Origin: Arsenicicoccus bolidensis DSM 15745
Lineage (GTDB): Bacteria; Actinomycetota; Actinomycetes; Actinomycetales; Dermatophilaceae
Reading direction: 5' to 3'
Length of the DNA stretch: 38,121 nt
Assembly (NCBI RefSeq): GCF_000426385.1
Contig: NZ_AUFG01000037.1
Span: forward strand, 1-38,121
A program made the translations under genes and the position numbers. Positions 7,470 to 15,846 of the stretch are shown piece after piece. The notes below the pieces were generated by a model. The model saw only the letters and a list, made by a program, of their open reading frames with translations, was not told the DNA's origin and did not search any database. Positions within the stretch are counted from its first letter, which is position 1. Every line of letters starts with the position of its first letter.

Positions 7470-8741
7470 TCAGCCGGCGGGCCAGGTGAAGGCGGTCGCG
7501 CCGGACGCCTCGACCTGCACCCGCGGCTCGCCCGACACGTCGAGCGTGACCCTTATGACGGCAGCGGGGTCGCCCTCCTCGGGGGCGCCGGCGGCGGGGC
7601 GCGACTCGTAGGTGAAGCGTTCGTTGCTGAGCTCCACCACGCTCGTGCGCGCACGGACGAGCCAGGGGTGCTGGCGACGCACCGCGATCAGCCCCTGGTG
7701 CACGTGAAGCATCCACTCCCCCAAGGTGCTCAGCTCGGCGGGGGTCGCGGGCAGCGGTGGGCGGACGGCGTCGTCGCCGCCCTCGCGGTCCTCCTTGACG
7801 CCCTCGAAGGCCTGCTCGTCGCCGTAGTAGAGCGAAGGCGTCCCGCCCACCGTCATGAGGCAGGCCACCGCGAGCACCGTCGCGGCCGGACCCACCCGCG
7901 AGGCGATGCGGGTGACGTCGTGGTTGCCAACGAAGGTCATCGGCACGACGTCGCCGAGGAGCGCGCCGTGCCGCTCGAGGGCGTGGGAGAGCTCGTAGAA
8001 GTTCTTGTCGTTGAGGGAGGACCAGAGGGCCTTCCACAGCTCGTACTGCGTGACGGAGTCGAGCGTGGACTCGCGCACGATCGCGGCGTAGTCGCCGTGG
8101 ATCACCTCGCCCACGAAGGTCGCGTCGGGGAACTCCGCCCGCACGCGCGGCAGCACGCGCGCCCAGAACGCCGGCTCGACCGCGTAGGCCGCGTCCAGCC
8201 GCCACCCGTCGATGCCCCGGCGAAGCCAGTGGAGCATGACCTGGGCGACCAGGTCGACGACCTCGTCGTGCGCGTGGTCGAGCGCGACGAGCGACCCGTG
8301 CCCCTCGAAGACGTCGGGTCGGGGCCCGCCGTCGGCGTCCCAGTCGATGCGGAAGTGCCGGGCCGCGTGCGACTCCCGGCCCTCGCCGAGGGCCTGCTGG
8401 TAGAGCGGGTGCTCGAGCCCGACGTGGTTGAAGACGCCGTCGAGCATGACCCGCAGGCCCCGGTCGTGCGCCCGCTTGACGAGCTCGTCGAAGTCACCGT
8501 CGTCGCCGAGGCGCGGGTCGATGCGCAGGTGGTCCGTCGTGTCGTAGCCGTGGGTCGTGGAGGCGAACACCGGCCCCAGCTGGAGCCCGTTGGCGCCCAG
8601 CGAGATCGCGTAGTCCAGCCACCCGTCGAGCCGCTCGAGCGGGTGGGCGACCACGCTCTCGTCATACGGCTCCCTGATGGGCGCACCCACGGCGCCCAGG
8701 GGATAGACGTGCCACCAGATGACGTGCTCGGTCCAGGCCAT
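7470..8741 (-). CDS. GH13 alpha-amylase-family glycoside hydrolase
   Basis: A 423-residue cytosolic (no signal peptide) alpha-amylase-family enzyme with all four GH13 regions. Region I is DGVFNH (101-106); region II is GWRLDAAYA with nucleophile D183; region III is FVGEVIHG with acid/base E212; region IV is FVGNHD with D275. The N-terminus IWWHVYPLGAVGAP is typical of short bacterial GH13 enzymes acting on maltodextrin-like substrates. The exact specificity (glucosidase, cyclomaltodextrinase-like or transferase) cannot be read from these motifs. The C-terminal ~80 residues resemble the usual beta-sandwich domain C. It is a single gene, convergent with VOC and followed by the MarR-hmgA divergent unit, with no sugar transporter nearby. 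Confidence 0.88.
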   Translation of the reverse strand: MAWTEHVIWWHVYPLGAVGAPIREPYDESVVAHPLERLDGWLDYAISLGANGLQLGPVFASTTHGYDTTDHLRIDPRLGDDGDFDELVKRAHDRGLRVMLDGVFNHVGLEHPLYQQALGEGRESHAARHFRIDWDADGGPRPDVFEGHGSLVALDHAHDEVVDLVAQVMLHWLRRGIDGWRLDAAYAVEPAFWARVLPRVRAEFPDATFVGEVIHGDYAAIVRESTLDSVTQYELWKALWSSLNDKNFYELSHALERHGALLGDVVPMTFVGNHDVTRIASRVGPAATVLAVACLMTVGGTPSLYYGDEQAFEGVKEDREGGDDAVRPPLPATPAELSTLGEWMLHVHQGLIAVRRQHPWLVRARTSVVELSNERFTYESRPAAGAPEEGDPAAVIRVTLDVSGEPRVQVEASGATAFTWPAG

Positions 8742-8784
8742 GCCCCCGAGTCTGCCGCATCCGTGCGGACCGGCGCGGGACGCG

Positions 8785-9300
8785 TCAGTGGCGCAGGCGG
8801 GGCGCGACGTCGTCGCGGGCTCCGACGAGCTTGTCCAGCAAGGTGACCAGCACGTGCTGCTCGGCGGGGCTCAGCGCCGCGGCCCAGGCCTGCTCCCGCT
8901 CGTGCTGCGCGGCGAACAGGGTGCGGATCTCCTCCACCCCGCGTGGCGTCAGCCCCAGCCGGACGGAGCGGCCGTCGTGGGGGGCGGGCTCGCGGCATAC
9001 GAGCCCGTCGTCGACCAGGCCGCCGGTGAGGTTGGAGACGGCGGCGCGGGTGAGGCCGGTGAGCTGGGCGACGCGCTTGGGCTCCATCGCGCCGGCCAGC
9101 CACAGGACGTAGAGGATGCGGAAGGCCGACCAGGACCGGCCCGCGGGGCGGTGGATCGAGGACTCGAGGTCGTAGGTGACGATCCCGGACGCGCGGTTGA
9201 GCGTGAGGAGCAGCTCGGTGGCCCCGGGGTCGGCGTAGCCGGCGTCCGTGAGGCGGTCGCGTGCCTCGCGCACGAAAGACCAGAAGTCCAGCTCGCTCAT
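8785..9300 (-). CDS. MarR-family transcriptional regulator
   Basis: A 171-residue protein with helical dimerisation ends and a central winged helix-turn-helix at about residues 55-125. VAQLTGLTRAAVSNLTGGLV is the recognition region and HDGRSVRLGLTPRG is the wing with the characteristic Asp-x-Arg. It is divergent from hmgA with an 83-bp shared intergenic region containing a TACA-N4-TGTA palindrome. It therefore probably represses the homogentisate operon and itself, with homogentisate or another phenolic acid releasing it. That ligand is inference from the neighbours; MarR proteins commonly respond to phenolic compounds. Confidence 0.88.
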   Translation of the reverse strand: MSELDFWSFVREARDRLTDAGYADPGATELLLTLNRASGIVTYDLESSIHRPAGRSWSAFRILYVLWLAGAMEPKRVAQLTGLTRAAVSNLTGGLVDDGLVCREPAPHDGRSVRLGLTPRGVEEIRTLFAAQHEREQAWAAALSPAEQHVLVTLLDKLVGARDDVAPRLRH

Positions 9301-9343
9301 CACGCCCCCTGGTGCCTGTCGGACCCATCCGCTACAGTCCAGA

Positions 9344-9361
9344 TAGTACACCGATGTATCA
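9344..9361. promoter_or_regulatory. Candidate MarR operator upstream of hmgA
   Basis: TAGTACA-CCGA-TGTATCA is an imperfect inverted repeat, with TACA/TGTA exact, halfway between the divergent starts. TACAGT at 9333-9338 could be the -10 box for hmgA, putting the palindrome over the start of transcription. A TACTAT on the other strand falls inside it. Confidence 0.5.
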
Positions 9362-9383
9362 GTTGCGCGAGAGACGAGGCGTC

Positions 9384-10595
9384 ATGGCTCACTACCGCAC
9401 CGCGGGCAGCATCCCGCCCAAGCGCCACACGCAGCACCGCACCCCCGAGGGCGACCTCTACTACGAGGAGCTCATGGGTGAGGAGGGCTTCAGCTCGGAC
9501 TCGAGCCTGCTCTACCACCGCTACATCCCCAGCGCGATCGTCGACGTGCGCCCCTGGGAGCTGCCGGACCAGACGCTCACGCCCAACGACCCCCTGCTGC
9601 CGCGCCACCTCAGGACCCACGACCTGCCCGCCGAGGCCGAGGGCCAGGGCCTCGACGCCGTCCGCCACCGACGTCTGCTCCTGGGCAACGGAGACGTGCG
9701 GATCAGCTATGTTGCGGCGACCGAGCCCAGCCCGCTCTACAAGAACGCCATCGGCGACGAGTGCTGCTACGTCGAGTCCGGGACGGCCACCGTGCAGACC
9801 CAGCTCGGGCACGTCGACGTGCACGAGGGCGACTACGTGATCATCCCGCGCGCGACCATCCACCGCTGGGTGCCGACGGGCGACGAGCCGGTCCGCGTCT
9901 ACGCCATCGAGGCCAACAGCCACATCAACCCGCCGCGCAGCTACCTGTCCAAGCACGGGCAGCTGCTCGAGCACGCCCCCTACTGCGAGCGCGACTTCCG
10001 GCACGTCAGCGACCCGGTGATGGTCGACGAGCAGGACGTCGAGGTCTACATCAAGCACCGCGGGCGGGGGCCGTCCGGCATCGACGGCACGATCCACGTC
10101 CAGCCCCAGCACCCCTTCGACGTGATCGGCTGGGACGGCTGCCTCTACCCCTACGTCTTCAACGTGGCCGACTACGAGCCCATCACCGGTCGCGTGCACC
10201 AGCCGCCGCCCGCCCACCAGGTGTGGGAGGCCAACAACCTGGTCATCTGCAACTTCGTGCCCCGCAAGGTCGACTACCACCCGCTCGCGATCCCCGTGCC
10301 CTACTACCACTCCAACGTCGACAGCGACGAGGTCATGTTCTACTGCGGCGGCGACTACGAGGCGCGCAAGGGGTCCGGCATCGGGCAGGGCTCGATCTCG
10401 CTGCACCCGGCCGGTCACGCGCACGGCCCGCAGCCCGGGGCCTACGAGCGCTCGATCGGGGCCGAGTTCTTCGACGAGCTGGCCGTCATGGTCGACACCT
10501 TCCGCCCGCTGGACCTCGGCGAGGCCGCGCTGGCGACCGAGGACGACCGCTACCCCTACAGCTGGTCGGGCGGGCGCCGGCTGGGTCAGGGATGA
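9384..10595 (+). CDS. hmgA: Homogentisate 1,2-dioxygenase
   Basis: A 403-residue enzyme that opens the ring of homogentisate with O2 and Fe(II) to give maleylacetoacetate, in tyrosine and phenylacetate-type catabolism. The C-terminal cupin carries the iron-site segments PYYHSNVDSDEVMFYCGG (H309, E316) and SLHPAGHAHGP (H341, H345, H347). The N-terminal barrel has ECCYVESGTATVQTQLG and VHEGDYVIIPRATIHRW. Family members are usually 380-450 residues, so it is full length. The ATG at 9384 is chosen because GACGAGG precedes it and the Met-Ala-His-Tyr start fits homologues. It is first in a run with the unassigned gene and fahA, under the divergent MarR. No 4-hydroxyphenylpyruvate dioxygenase gene is in the window. 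Confidence 0.93.
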   Translation: MAHYRTAGSIPPKRHTQHRTPEGDLYYEELMGEEGFSSDSSLLYHRYIPSAIVDVRPWELPDQTLTPNDPLLPRHLRTHDLPAEAEGQGLDAVRHRRLLLGNGDVRISYVAATEPSPLYKNAIGDECCYVESGTATVQTQLGHVDVHEGDYVIIPRATIHRWVPTGDEPVRVYAIEANSHINPPRSYLSKHGQLLEHAPYCERDFRHVSDPVMVDEQDVEVYIKHRGRGPSGIDGTIHVQPQHPFDVIGWDGCLYPYVFNVADYEPITGRVHQPPPAHQVWEANNLVICNFVPRKVDYHPLAIPVPYYHSNVDSDEVMFYCGGDYEARKGSGIGQGSISLHPAGHAHGPQPGAYERSIGAEFFDELAVMVDTFRPLDLGEAALATEDDRYPYSWSGGRRLGQG

Positions 10596-10603
10596 TCGGC
10601 CGT

Positions 10604-11548
10604 ATGACGGACGCAACCGACGCACCCGGGGCCCCCGCACCGCTCGCGACCCAGCCGCTCGTCGCGGCGCTGGTCGACGACGCCGGCCTGTTCCCGCCCA
10701 CCGCCCTCGCGATGGACGACGCCGTCGCCCGCCACCGGGCCGACCTGGTCGCCGCCCACCCGGTGCACACCGGCCGGTTCCTGTGCCCAGGGAGCAGGCT
10801 CGACGAGCTGCGCCAGGCGCTGCGCGAGGGGGAGACCGTCGACGTCGGCGTGATCCTCGACCAGCCCCTCGCCTCCCTGCCGGGGCTCGCGACCTCCCTG
10901 GTCGGCGACCCGCGCCTGCAGCTCGGCGCCGTCGAGCTGCGGCTGCCCCTGGACCAGCCGCTCGACGAGGCGATGGGCGCGGTCGTGACGTCGGCCAGCG
11001 CCCTGCCCGACGCGGTGTCGACGTACGTCGAGATCCCCCTCGCCCAGGCCGACGACGGCGAGACGCGCGCTGCGCTGACCGCGGTCCACGAGGCGGGCCT
11101 CGGCGCCAAGGTCAGGTGCGGCGGCGGGACCCCCGACCTGTTCCCGAGCATCGACCAGCTCGCCGACTTCCTCGGTGCCGCAGCCGAGCTCGGGGCGCGC
11201 TTCAAGTGCACGGCAGGCCTGCACCACGCGCTGCGCTACACCGACGAGCAGACGGGGTTCGAGCATCACGGCGTGGTCAACATCCTCGTCGCGCTGCTGC
11301 GCGCCCAGGCCGGCGCCGACTCCGCCCAGGTCGCCGAGGCGCTCGGCAGCACCGACGCCGACGCCCTCGCGGCCGAGGCGCTCGCCGCGAGCGAGGACGC
11401 GCAGCGACGCGTGCGGGCGGGGCTCGTGGCCTACGGCTCCTGCAGCACCGGCGCACCGGTCGAGGACCTCGCGGCCCTCGGCCTCACCTCGCCCGTCGAG
11501 GTGCTCGAGCTGCGCGACCCCACCCAGCAGGTCGACCAGCAGCAGTAG
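10604..11548 (+). CDS. Unassigned protein between hmgA and fahA, candidate pathway isomerase
   Basis: A 314-residue soluble protein I cannot place in a named family. Conserved-looking blocks are DDAGLFPP (25-32), HTGRFLCPGSRLDEL (55-69), TYVEIPL (140-146), AKVRCGGGTPDLFPS (168-182), FKCTAGLHHALR (200-211) and EHHGVVNIL (220-228). The alternation of short strands (VDVGVILD, VELRLP, YVEIPL, AKVRCGG) with helices suggests a TIM-barrel-like fold with Lys, Cys and His residues at strand ends, like an aldolase or isomerase active site. The hmgA stop overlaps an alternative ATG at 10592; the 10604 start leaves an 8-base gap. Its place between the enzymes making maleylacetoacetate and using fumarylacetoacetate fits a non-glutathione isomerase. 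That is a hypothesis. A glutathione S-transferase fold is not seen. Confidence 0.75.
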   Translation: MTDATDAPGAPAPLATQPLVAALVDDAGLFPPTALAMDDAVARHRADLVAAHPVHTGRFLCPGSRLDELRQALREGETVDVGVILDQPLASLPGLATSLVGDPRLQLGAVELRLPLDQPLDEAMGAVVTSASALPDAVSTYVEIPLAQADDGETRAALTAVHEAGLGAKVRCGGGTPDLFPSIDQLADFLGAAAELGARFKCTAGLHHALRYTDEQTGFEHHGVVNILVALLRAQAGADSAQVAEALGSTDADALAAEALAASEDAQRRVRAGLVAYGSCSTGAPVEDLAALGLTSPVEVLELRDPTQQVDQQQ

Positions 11549-11560
11549 CGCCCCCGCATC

Positions 11561-11609
11561 CGTAGCCGCGCCCACACCCGTAGCCGCGCCCCACACCCGT
11601 AGCCGCACC
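11561..11609. repeat. Short direct repeats before fahA
   Basis: CGTAGCCGC occurs at 11561, 11579 and 11598, each of the first two followed by a C-rich CCCACACC stretch. The 143-bp space to fahA is otherwise C-rich and featureless until AAGGAG. Confidence 0.6.
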
Positions 11610-11691
11610 ACGACGACCCAGCACCCCCACCTGACCTACGCCACCCGCACCGAGCCACCACAGCCACCTCAGCCACCAAGAAGGAGCTCAC

Positions 11692-12906
11692 GTGACGACC
11701 ACCTGGGTCGACATCCCGCAGGACAGCCCGTTCGGCCTCGACGCCCTCCCCTACGGCTCGATGGACACCGGCGACGACTTCGCCCACCTCGGGGTGCGCA
11801 TCGGTGACCAGGCCCTCGACCTCACGGAGGCCGCGACCGAGCTGCCCGGCGAGTGGTCCGACGTCGTCGAGGAGAGCAACCTCGACGTCCTGCTCGCGGC
11901 AGGACCGGAGGCGTGGGAGCGGCTGCGCGGCGACATCCAGACCTGGCTATCCGACGAGGCCCACCGCCCCGTCGTCGAGAAGTACCTCGTCGACCTGGAG
12001 GGCGTCACGATGCTGATGCCGTTCACCGTCGGCGACTACGTCGACTTCTATGCCTCCGAGAACCACGCGTCCAACATCGGCCGAATCCTTCGCCCCGACT
12101 CCGAGCCCCTCACGCCCAACTGGAAGCACCTGCCGATCGGCTACCACGGCCGCTCGCAGACCGTGATCGTGTCGGGCTCGGACATACCACGGCCGCAGGG
12201 CCAGCGGCGGACGCCCGACGGCGACGTCGTCTTCGGCCCGTCGATCCGCCTCGACATCGAGGCCGAGCTGGGCTTCGTGGTCGGCGTGGGGTCAGAGCGC
12301 GGATCCTCCGTCGCCGTGAGCGAGTTCGACCAGCACGTCTTCGGCGTGACCCTCACCAACGACTGGTCCGCCCGCGACATCCAGGCGTGGGAGTACGTCC
12401 CCCTCGGCCCCTTCCTCGGCAAGTCCTTCGCCACGTCGATCAGCGGCTGGGTGCTGCCGCTCGCGGCCCTGCAGGACGCTCGGATCGAGCCGCCGGCCCG
12501 CGACGTGCCGCTGCAGGACTACCTCAAGGACGTCCCGGACCAGCCGTGGGGCCTCGACATCGACATCGAGGTGCGGCTCAACGGCGAGGTCGTCTCCCGC
12601 CCGCCCTACGCCCAGATGTACTGGACCGGTGCGCAGATGCTCGCCCACACCACCATCAACGGCGCCTCCGTGCGCACCGGGGACTTCTACGCCTCCGGCA
12701 CCATCTCGGGCAAGGAGGTCGACCAGCGCGGCGCCCTCATCGAGATGACCTGGGGCGGGCGCGACCCGATCACCTTGTCCGACGGCTCCACGAGGACGTT
12801 CCTCGAGGACGGCGACGAGATCGTGCTGACGGCCACCGCACGCGGGCGCGACGGCCGCCGCATCGGCCTCGGCGAGTGCCGCGGCCGCATCACCCCTGCC
12901 CGCTGA
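11692..12906 (+). CDS. fahA: Fumarylacetoacetase
   Basis: A 404-residue enzyme that hydrolyses fumarylacetoacetate to fumarate and acetoacetate, the last step of homogentisate breakdown. The N-terminal ~115 residues form the SH3-like domain. The catalytic domain has VGDYVDFYASENHASN with the metal-binding Asp and the catalytic His, then LPIGYHGRSQ, DIEAELGFVVG with the two metal-ligand Glu, and TNDWSARDIQAWEY with the next Asp ligand. GKSFATSISGWV and the C-terminal RTGDFYASGTISG are also typical. Length matches the family. The start is GTG at 11692, set by AAGGAG at a good distance. It probably shares a transcript with hmgA, although the 143-bp gap leaves room for its own promoter. Confidence 0.94.
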   Translation: MTTTWVDIPQDSPFGLDALPYGSMDTGDDFAHLGVRIGDQALDLTEAATELPGEWSDVVEESNLDVLLAAGPEAWERLRGDIQTWLSDEAHRPVVEKYLVDLEGVTMLMPFTVGDYVDFYASENHASNIGRILRPDSEPLTPNWKHLPIGYHGRSQTVIVSGSDIPRPQGQRRTPDGDVVFGPSIRLDIEAELGFVVGVGSERGSSVAVSEFDQHVFGVTLTNDWSARDIQAWEYVPLGPFLGKSFATSISGWVLPLAALQDARIEPPARDVPLQDYLKDVPDQPWGLDIDIEVRLNGEVVSRPPYAQMYWTGAQMLAHTTINGASVRTGDFYASGTISGKEVDQRGALIEMTWGGRDPITLSDGSTRTFLEDGDEIVLTATARGRDGRRIGLGECRGRITPAR

Positions 12907-12911
12907 CCTCT

Positions 12912-12974
12912 CCACCCTGCGGGGGAGCCGTCCCACGGATCTCGTCCGCGAGACGGATCCCCCGCCCAGGGTGG
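12912..12974. terminator. Long interrupted hairpin after fahA
   Basis: The arms starting CCACCCTGCGGGGGAGCCGTC-like at 12912 and ending CCCAGGGTGG at 12974 pair over about 20 bp with a two-base bulge and one mismatch. The stem continues into TCTCG-TCCG-CGAGA at the tip. It lies six bases after the fahA stop and before the next gene's -10 box. No T-run follows. Confidence 0.6.
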
Positions 12975-12979
12975 GGCCC

Positions 12980-12985
12980 TAGGTT
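12980..12985 (+). promoter_or_regulatory. -10 box TAGGTT, probably leaderless
   Basis: TAGGTT ends six bases before the ATG at 12992 and directly follows the fahA hairpin. No ribosome-binding site is present. Confidence 0.45.
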
Positions 12986-12991
12986 CGAGTC

Positions 12992-13237
12992 ATGGACAAC
13001 ACGCCGACCAAGACCACCAGAAAGACCACCAAGCAGAACGCCATGACGATCGCCCTCGCAACGGCCATCGGTGTCGTCCTGGCGATGACCACGGACAACT
13101 GGAGCCTGCTGGCCATCGCCGTGGCCGTCGGCTGCGTCTTTGCCGGGCTGCCCCTCGTCGGGCGCCGCAAGGACCAGCCCACCGACGCGCCCACCGAGGG
13201 TCGGGACGACTCCACCCCCACCCCGCTGCGCAGCTGA
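12992..13237 (+). CDS. Small two-helix membrane protein, function unknown
   Basis: An 81-residue protein with a lysine/threonine-rich N-terminus (about residues 1-17), two adjacent hydrophobic segments (about 18-32 and 37-55) and a polar Asp/Thr/Pro-rich tail. No family is recognised. The coding call rests on a clean hydrophobicity pattern, GC-rich third positions and a TAGGTT box six bases upstream of the ATG. The positive N-terminus suggests both ends are cytoplasmic. It is a single gene between fahA and the symporter, separated from the latter by 225 bases in which no other gene is seen. Confidence 0.6.
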   Translation: MDNTPTKTTRKTTKQNAMTIALATAIGVVLAMTTDNWSLLAIAVAVGCVFAGLPLVGRRKDQPTDAPTEGRDDSTPTPLRS

Positions 13238-13462
13238 ACGCCGCCCTGCGCCCGCTGCCCGCCGCCTTACCCGCACCGGCCCAGGCTGCGGGCGCTCCGG
13301 CATACCGGCCGCTTGGCGTCAGGTCACGGTCAGGACACGCTCAGCCTCAGGTCCCACCCCGGACGAGACCATATGCGCGTCGTTGCATAGTGTGTGCCGA
13401 CGTCGCGCCCGCGACCGCCCGTCATCACCACGGCGGCCCCGATCTCGCACGAACGGACCCCC

Positions 13463-14947
13463 ATGAACGCGATCCACGACGGCATCCTCGTCGCCAACGA
13501 CAAGCTGACCTGGCTGCTGATCGTCCTGCTGGCGGCCGCCGGCATCCTCTTCACCCTGTGGAGCAAGGGCGCCCAGTTCCGCCGCTTCGGGACGATGGTC
13601 AAGGTGGCCATCGGCTCGCGCAGCGGCGGCGGGGAGGGCATCTCCAGCTTTCAGGCCTTCTGCATCTCGCTGGCGTCCCGCGTCGGCACCGGCAACATCG
13701 TCGGCGTGGCCATCGCCCTCGCGCTGGGTGGTCCGGGCGCGATCTTCTGGATGTGGGTCATGGCCTTCCTTGGCATGGCCACCGCGTTCGTCGAGGCGAC
13801 GCTCGCCCAGCTCTACAAGGTGCCCCACACCGACGGCACCTTCCGCGGCGGCCCGGCCTACTACATGCAGCGCGGCCTGAAGTCCCGCCCGATGGGCATC
13901 GCCTTCGCCATCTGCCTGATCTTCACCTTCGGCCTGGCGTTCAACATGGTGCAGGCCAACACGATCGCCGGCGTCGTCGAGGGCACGTGGGGCATCCCCA
14001 CCTGGATCACCGCGATCGTCCTGGTCGTCATCACCGCGGCCATCGTCCTCGGCGGGCTCAAGTCCGTCGCCCGCGTGACGGAGTACATGGCGCCGCTGAT
14101 GGCGCTCGCCTACTTCCTGCTCGCCCTCACCGTGCTGGTGCTCCGCATCGGCGAGGTCCCCGACGCCATCGGCGACATCTTCAAGGGCGCCTTCGGCCTC
14201 GACCAGGCGCTGGCCGGCACCGCCGGCGGCATCGTCGCGGCGATGCTCAACGGCGTGAAGCGCGGGATGTTCTCCAACGAGGCGGGCATGGGCTCGGCCC
14301 CGAACGCCGCGGCCGCCGCCACCACCTCGCACCCCGCCCACCAGGGCATGGTCCAGGCGCTCGGTGTCTTCATCGACACGATCATCGTCTGCACCTCGAC
14401 CGCCGTGATGATCCTGCTGGCCGGCCCCGAGGTCTACACGCCCGGGGTCACCACGCGCGACCAGGCGGCGACGCTCACGCAGACCGCCCTGGCCAGCGAG
14501 CTCGGCTCGTGGGTCGCCCCTGTCATGGCCTTCCTGATCTTCGTCTTCGCGTTCAGCTCGGTCATCGGCAACGAGACCTACGCCGAGGTCAACATGGACT
14601 TCATGCGTGGCGGCAAGGTCGGCGCGTTCGCGATCCGACTGCTCACCATCGGTGCCGTGGCCTGGGGCGCGCTGCAGAGCCTGGCCTTCGTGTGGGACCT
14701 GGCGGACCTGGCCATGACCTTCATGGCGGTGCTCAACCTGGTCGCCCTCATGGCGCTCGGCAAGCACGCGATCGCCGCGCTGCGCGACCTCGAGTCCAAC
14801 CCGGACCCGGTCAACGCGGGCTTCGACCTCGACGACAACCCCTACATGCCGGACGACGTCCCCGGCGAGGTGTGGCGCCTTCGCCCGGGTCACGCGCCCG
14901 GCCAGTGGTTCGCGCCCAACGACGTCCACGAGGACGCCGACGTCTGA
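13463..14947 (+). CDS. Sodium:alanine symporter-type transporter (AGCS family)
   Basis: A 494-residue polytopic membrane protein with about ten hydrophobic segments, the size of AGCS (AlsT/DagA) carriers that couple Na+ or H+ to uptake of alanine, glycine or glutamine. Family signatures are the early FQAFCISLASRVGTGNIVGV block, the PAYYMQRGLK loop, the central NGVKRGMFSNEAGMGSAPNA block, and FAFSSVIGNETYAE near the C-terminal bundle. The last ~50 residues are polar and acidic. The ATG at 13463 is preferred because it begins the family-like N-terminus NAIHDGILVAND; a GTG 69 bases upstream is in frame but adds a non-conserved stretch. The substrate cannot be settled from sequence. Confidence 0.9.
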   Translation: MNAIHDGILVANDKLTWLLIVLLAAAGILFTLWSKGAQFRRFGTMVKVAIGSRSGGGEGISSFQAFCISLASRVGTGNIVGVAIALALGGPGAIFWMWVMAFLGMATAFVEATLAQLYKVPHTDGTFRGGPAYYMQRGLKSRPMGIAFAICLIFTFGLAFNMVQANTIAGVVEGTWGIPTWITAIVLVVITAAIVLGGLKSVARVTEYMAPLMALAYFLLALTVLVLRIGEVPDAIGDIFKGAFGLDQALAGTAGGIVAAMLNGVKRGMFSNEAGMGSAPNAAAAATTSHPAHQGMVQALGVFIDTIIVCTSTAVMILLAGPEVYTPGVTTRDQAATLTQTALASELGSWVAPVMAFLIFVFAFSSVIGNETYAEVNMDFMRGGKVGAFAIRLLTIGAVAWGALQSLAFVWDLADLAMTFMAVLNLVALMALGKHAIAALRDLESNPDPVNAGFDLDDNPYMPDDVPGEVWRLRPGHAPGQWFAPNDVHEDADV

Positions 14948-14968
14948 CGGCAGGGCCCGAGGCGGTCG

Positions 14969-15499
14969 TCAGCACGTCCCGTCCGGGAGCGCCCCCTTGA
15001 CGAGGAAGGTCTTGCCCTCGTCGCGCGACTCCAGGTCGTAGACGATCGCCTCGCGGCTCTGCCCCCTGGGCTTCGGCTTGCGGTCGAGCCCCACGGTGAC
15101 GTCCTTGCCCTTCTCGTCGAGCATGCGGACGTCACCGACGCTGCACACGCGCATGGAGGTCACCGGCCGGGGCCAGATGGAGTACTGCACGCGCTTGATC
15201 GACTCGAACCTGCGCTGGCCGACCATCCGGTTGCCGCCGGCCTCGATGCTGCGGCTCATGGCGTTGTGCTGCTCGAGATACTCCGGGGTGAGGAAGTCCG
15301 CCGAGGCCACCGGCCCGTCGACAGGGAGCTTCTCGAGCTTGCGCAGCGCGGCCTCGGAGGCGGTGAAGGCGTTCTGCAGGGCCTCCTCCGAGCCACCGGC
15401 GGCGGCCTTCTCGGTGCTGCACCCGGCGGCCCCGAGGGCGACGGCGGCGAGGACCCCGACGACGACGTCGGCGCGAGGGCGGCTGGGGCGGTGCGTCAT
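14969..15499 (-). CDS. Predicted lipoprotein, function unknown
   Basis: A 176-residue exported protein with a typical lipoprotein signal: positive residues (HRPSRPR), a hydrophobic stretch, and lipobox LGAAGC with the modified Cys at 27, followed by STEKAAAGGS. The mature part has a helical segment (about 35-55) and then a beta-rich region with conserved-looking RRFESIKRVQYSIWPRP and a final Cys. It should be anchored on the outer face of the membrane. No domain is recognised. A GGGAG sequence precedes the ATG. It is convergent with the symporter (21-bp gap), with no other close partner. Confidence 0.75.
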   Translation of the reverse strand: MTHRPSRPRADVVVGVLAAVALGAAGCSTEKAAAGGSEEALQNAFTASEAALRKLEKLPVDGPVASADFLTPEYLEQHNAMSRSIEAGGNRMVGQRRFESIKRVQYSIWPRPVTSMRVCSVGDVRMLDEKGKDVTVGLDRKPKPRGQSREAIVYDLESRDEGKTFLVKGALPDGTC

Positions 15500-15670
15500 G
15501 GCTGCGGTCTCCCGGGGTGGAGGGCGGAGCGCTGGCCTGCAGCGCCCACGGGCACGGTGCGTCGTGACGCTATCGGCCCGCCCGCCGTCCCTCTACCCGT
15601 GAGTAACTACGCCACCTGCCTGCACCACTCCAGTCGCTGTACGTCGTCATACGACCACTCCCCGGCTCCA

Positions 15671-15846
15671 GGACCTCCCTCAGGTAGGCACATCCGCCCG
15701 GGTTGGCACGCCAGGCCGATGTGACGACCTGAGGTAGTCACACCAGCCCGGGTCCGGCAGATCGACCCGGCTTCGACACATCGACCGGCCTTGGGAACAT
15801 CAGCCTGGGGGACTAAGGCGGGTCGATGTGACTACCTGAGGTAGGT
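15671..15846. repeat. Nested palindromic intergenic element (copy A)
   Basis: The stretch between the lipoprotein gene and arcC is built of inverted repeats. ACCTGAGGTAGTCAC (15728-15742) pairs with GTGACTACCTGAGGT near 15828-15842, one mismatch. Inside, CACATCGACCGGCC (15777-15790) pairs with GGCGGGTCGATGTG (15817-15830), one mismatch. The core CATCAGCCTGGGGGACTAAG (from 15798) continues to GATGTGAC at 15832 and recurs in 30846-30880 (inverted) and 34838-34872. A third CTCAGGTAGG occurs at 15679. From 15500 to 15670 nothing is seen. Confidence 0.8.
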
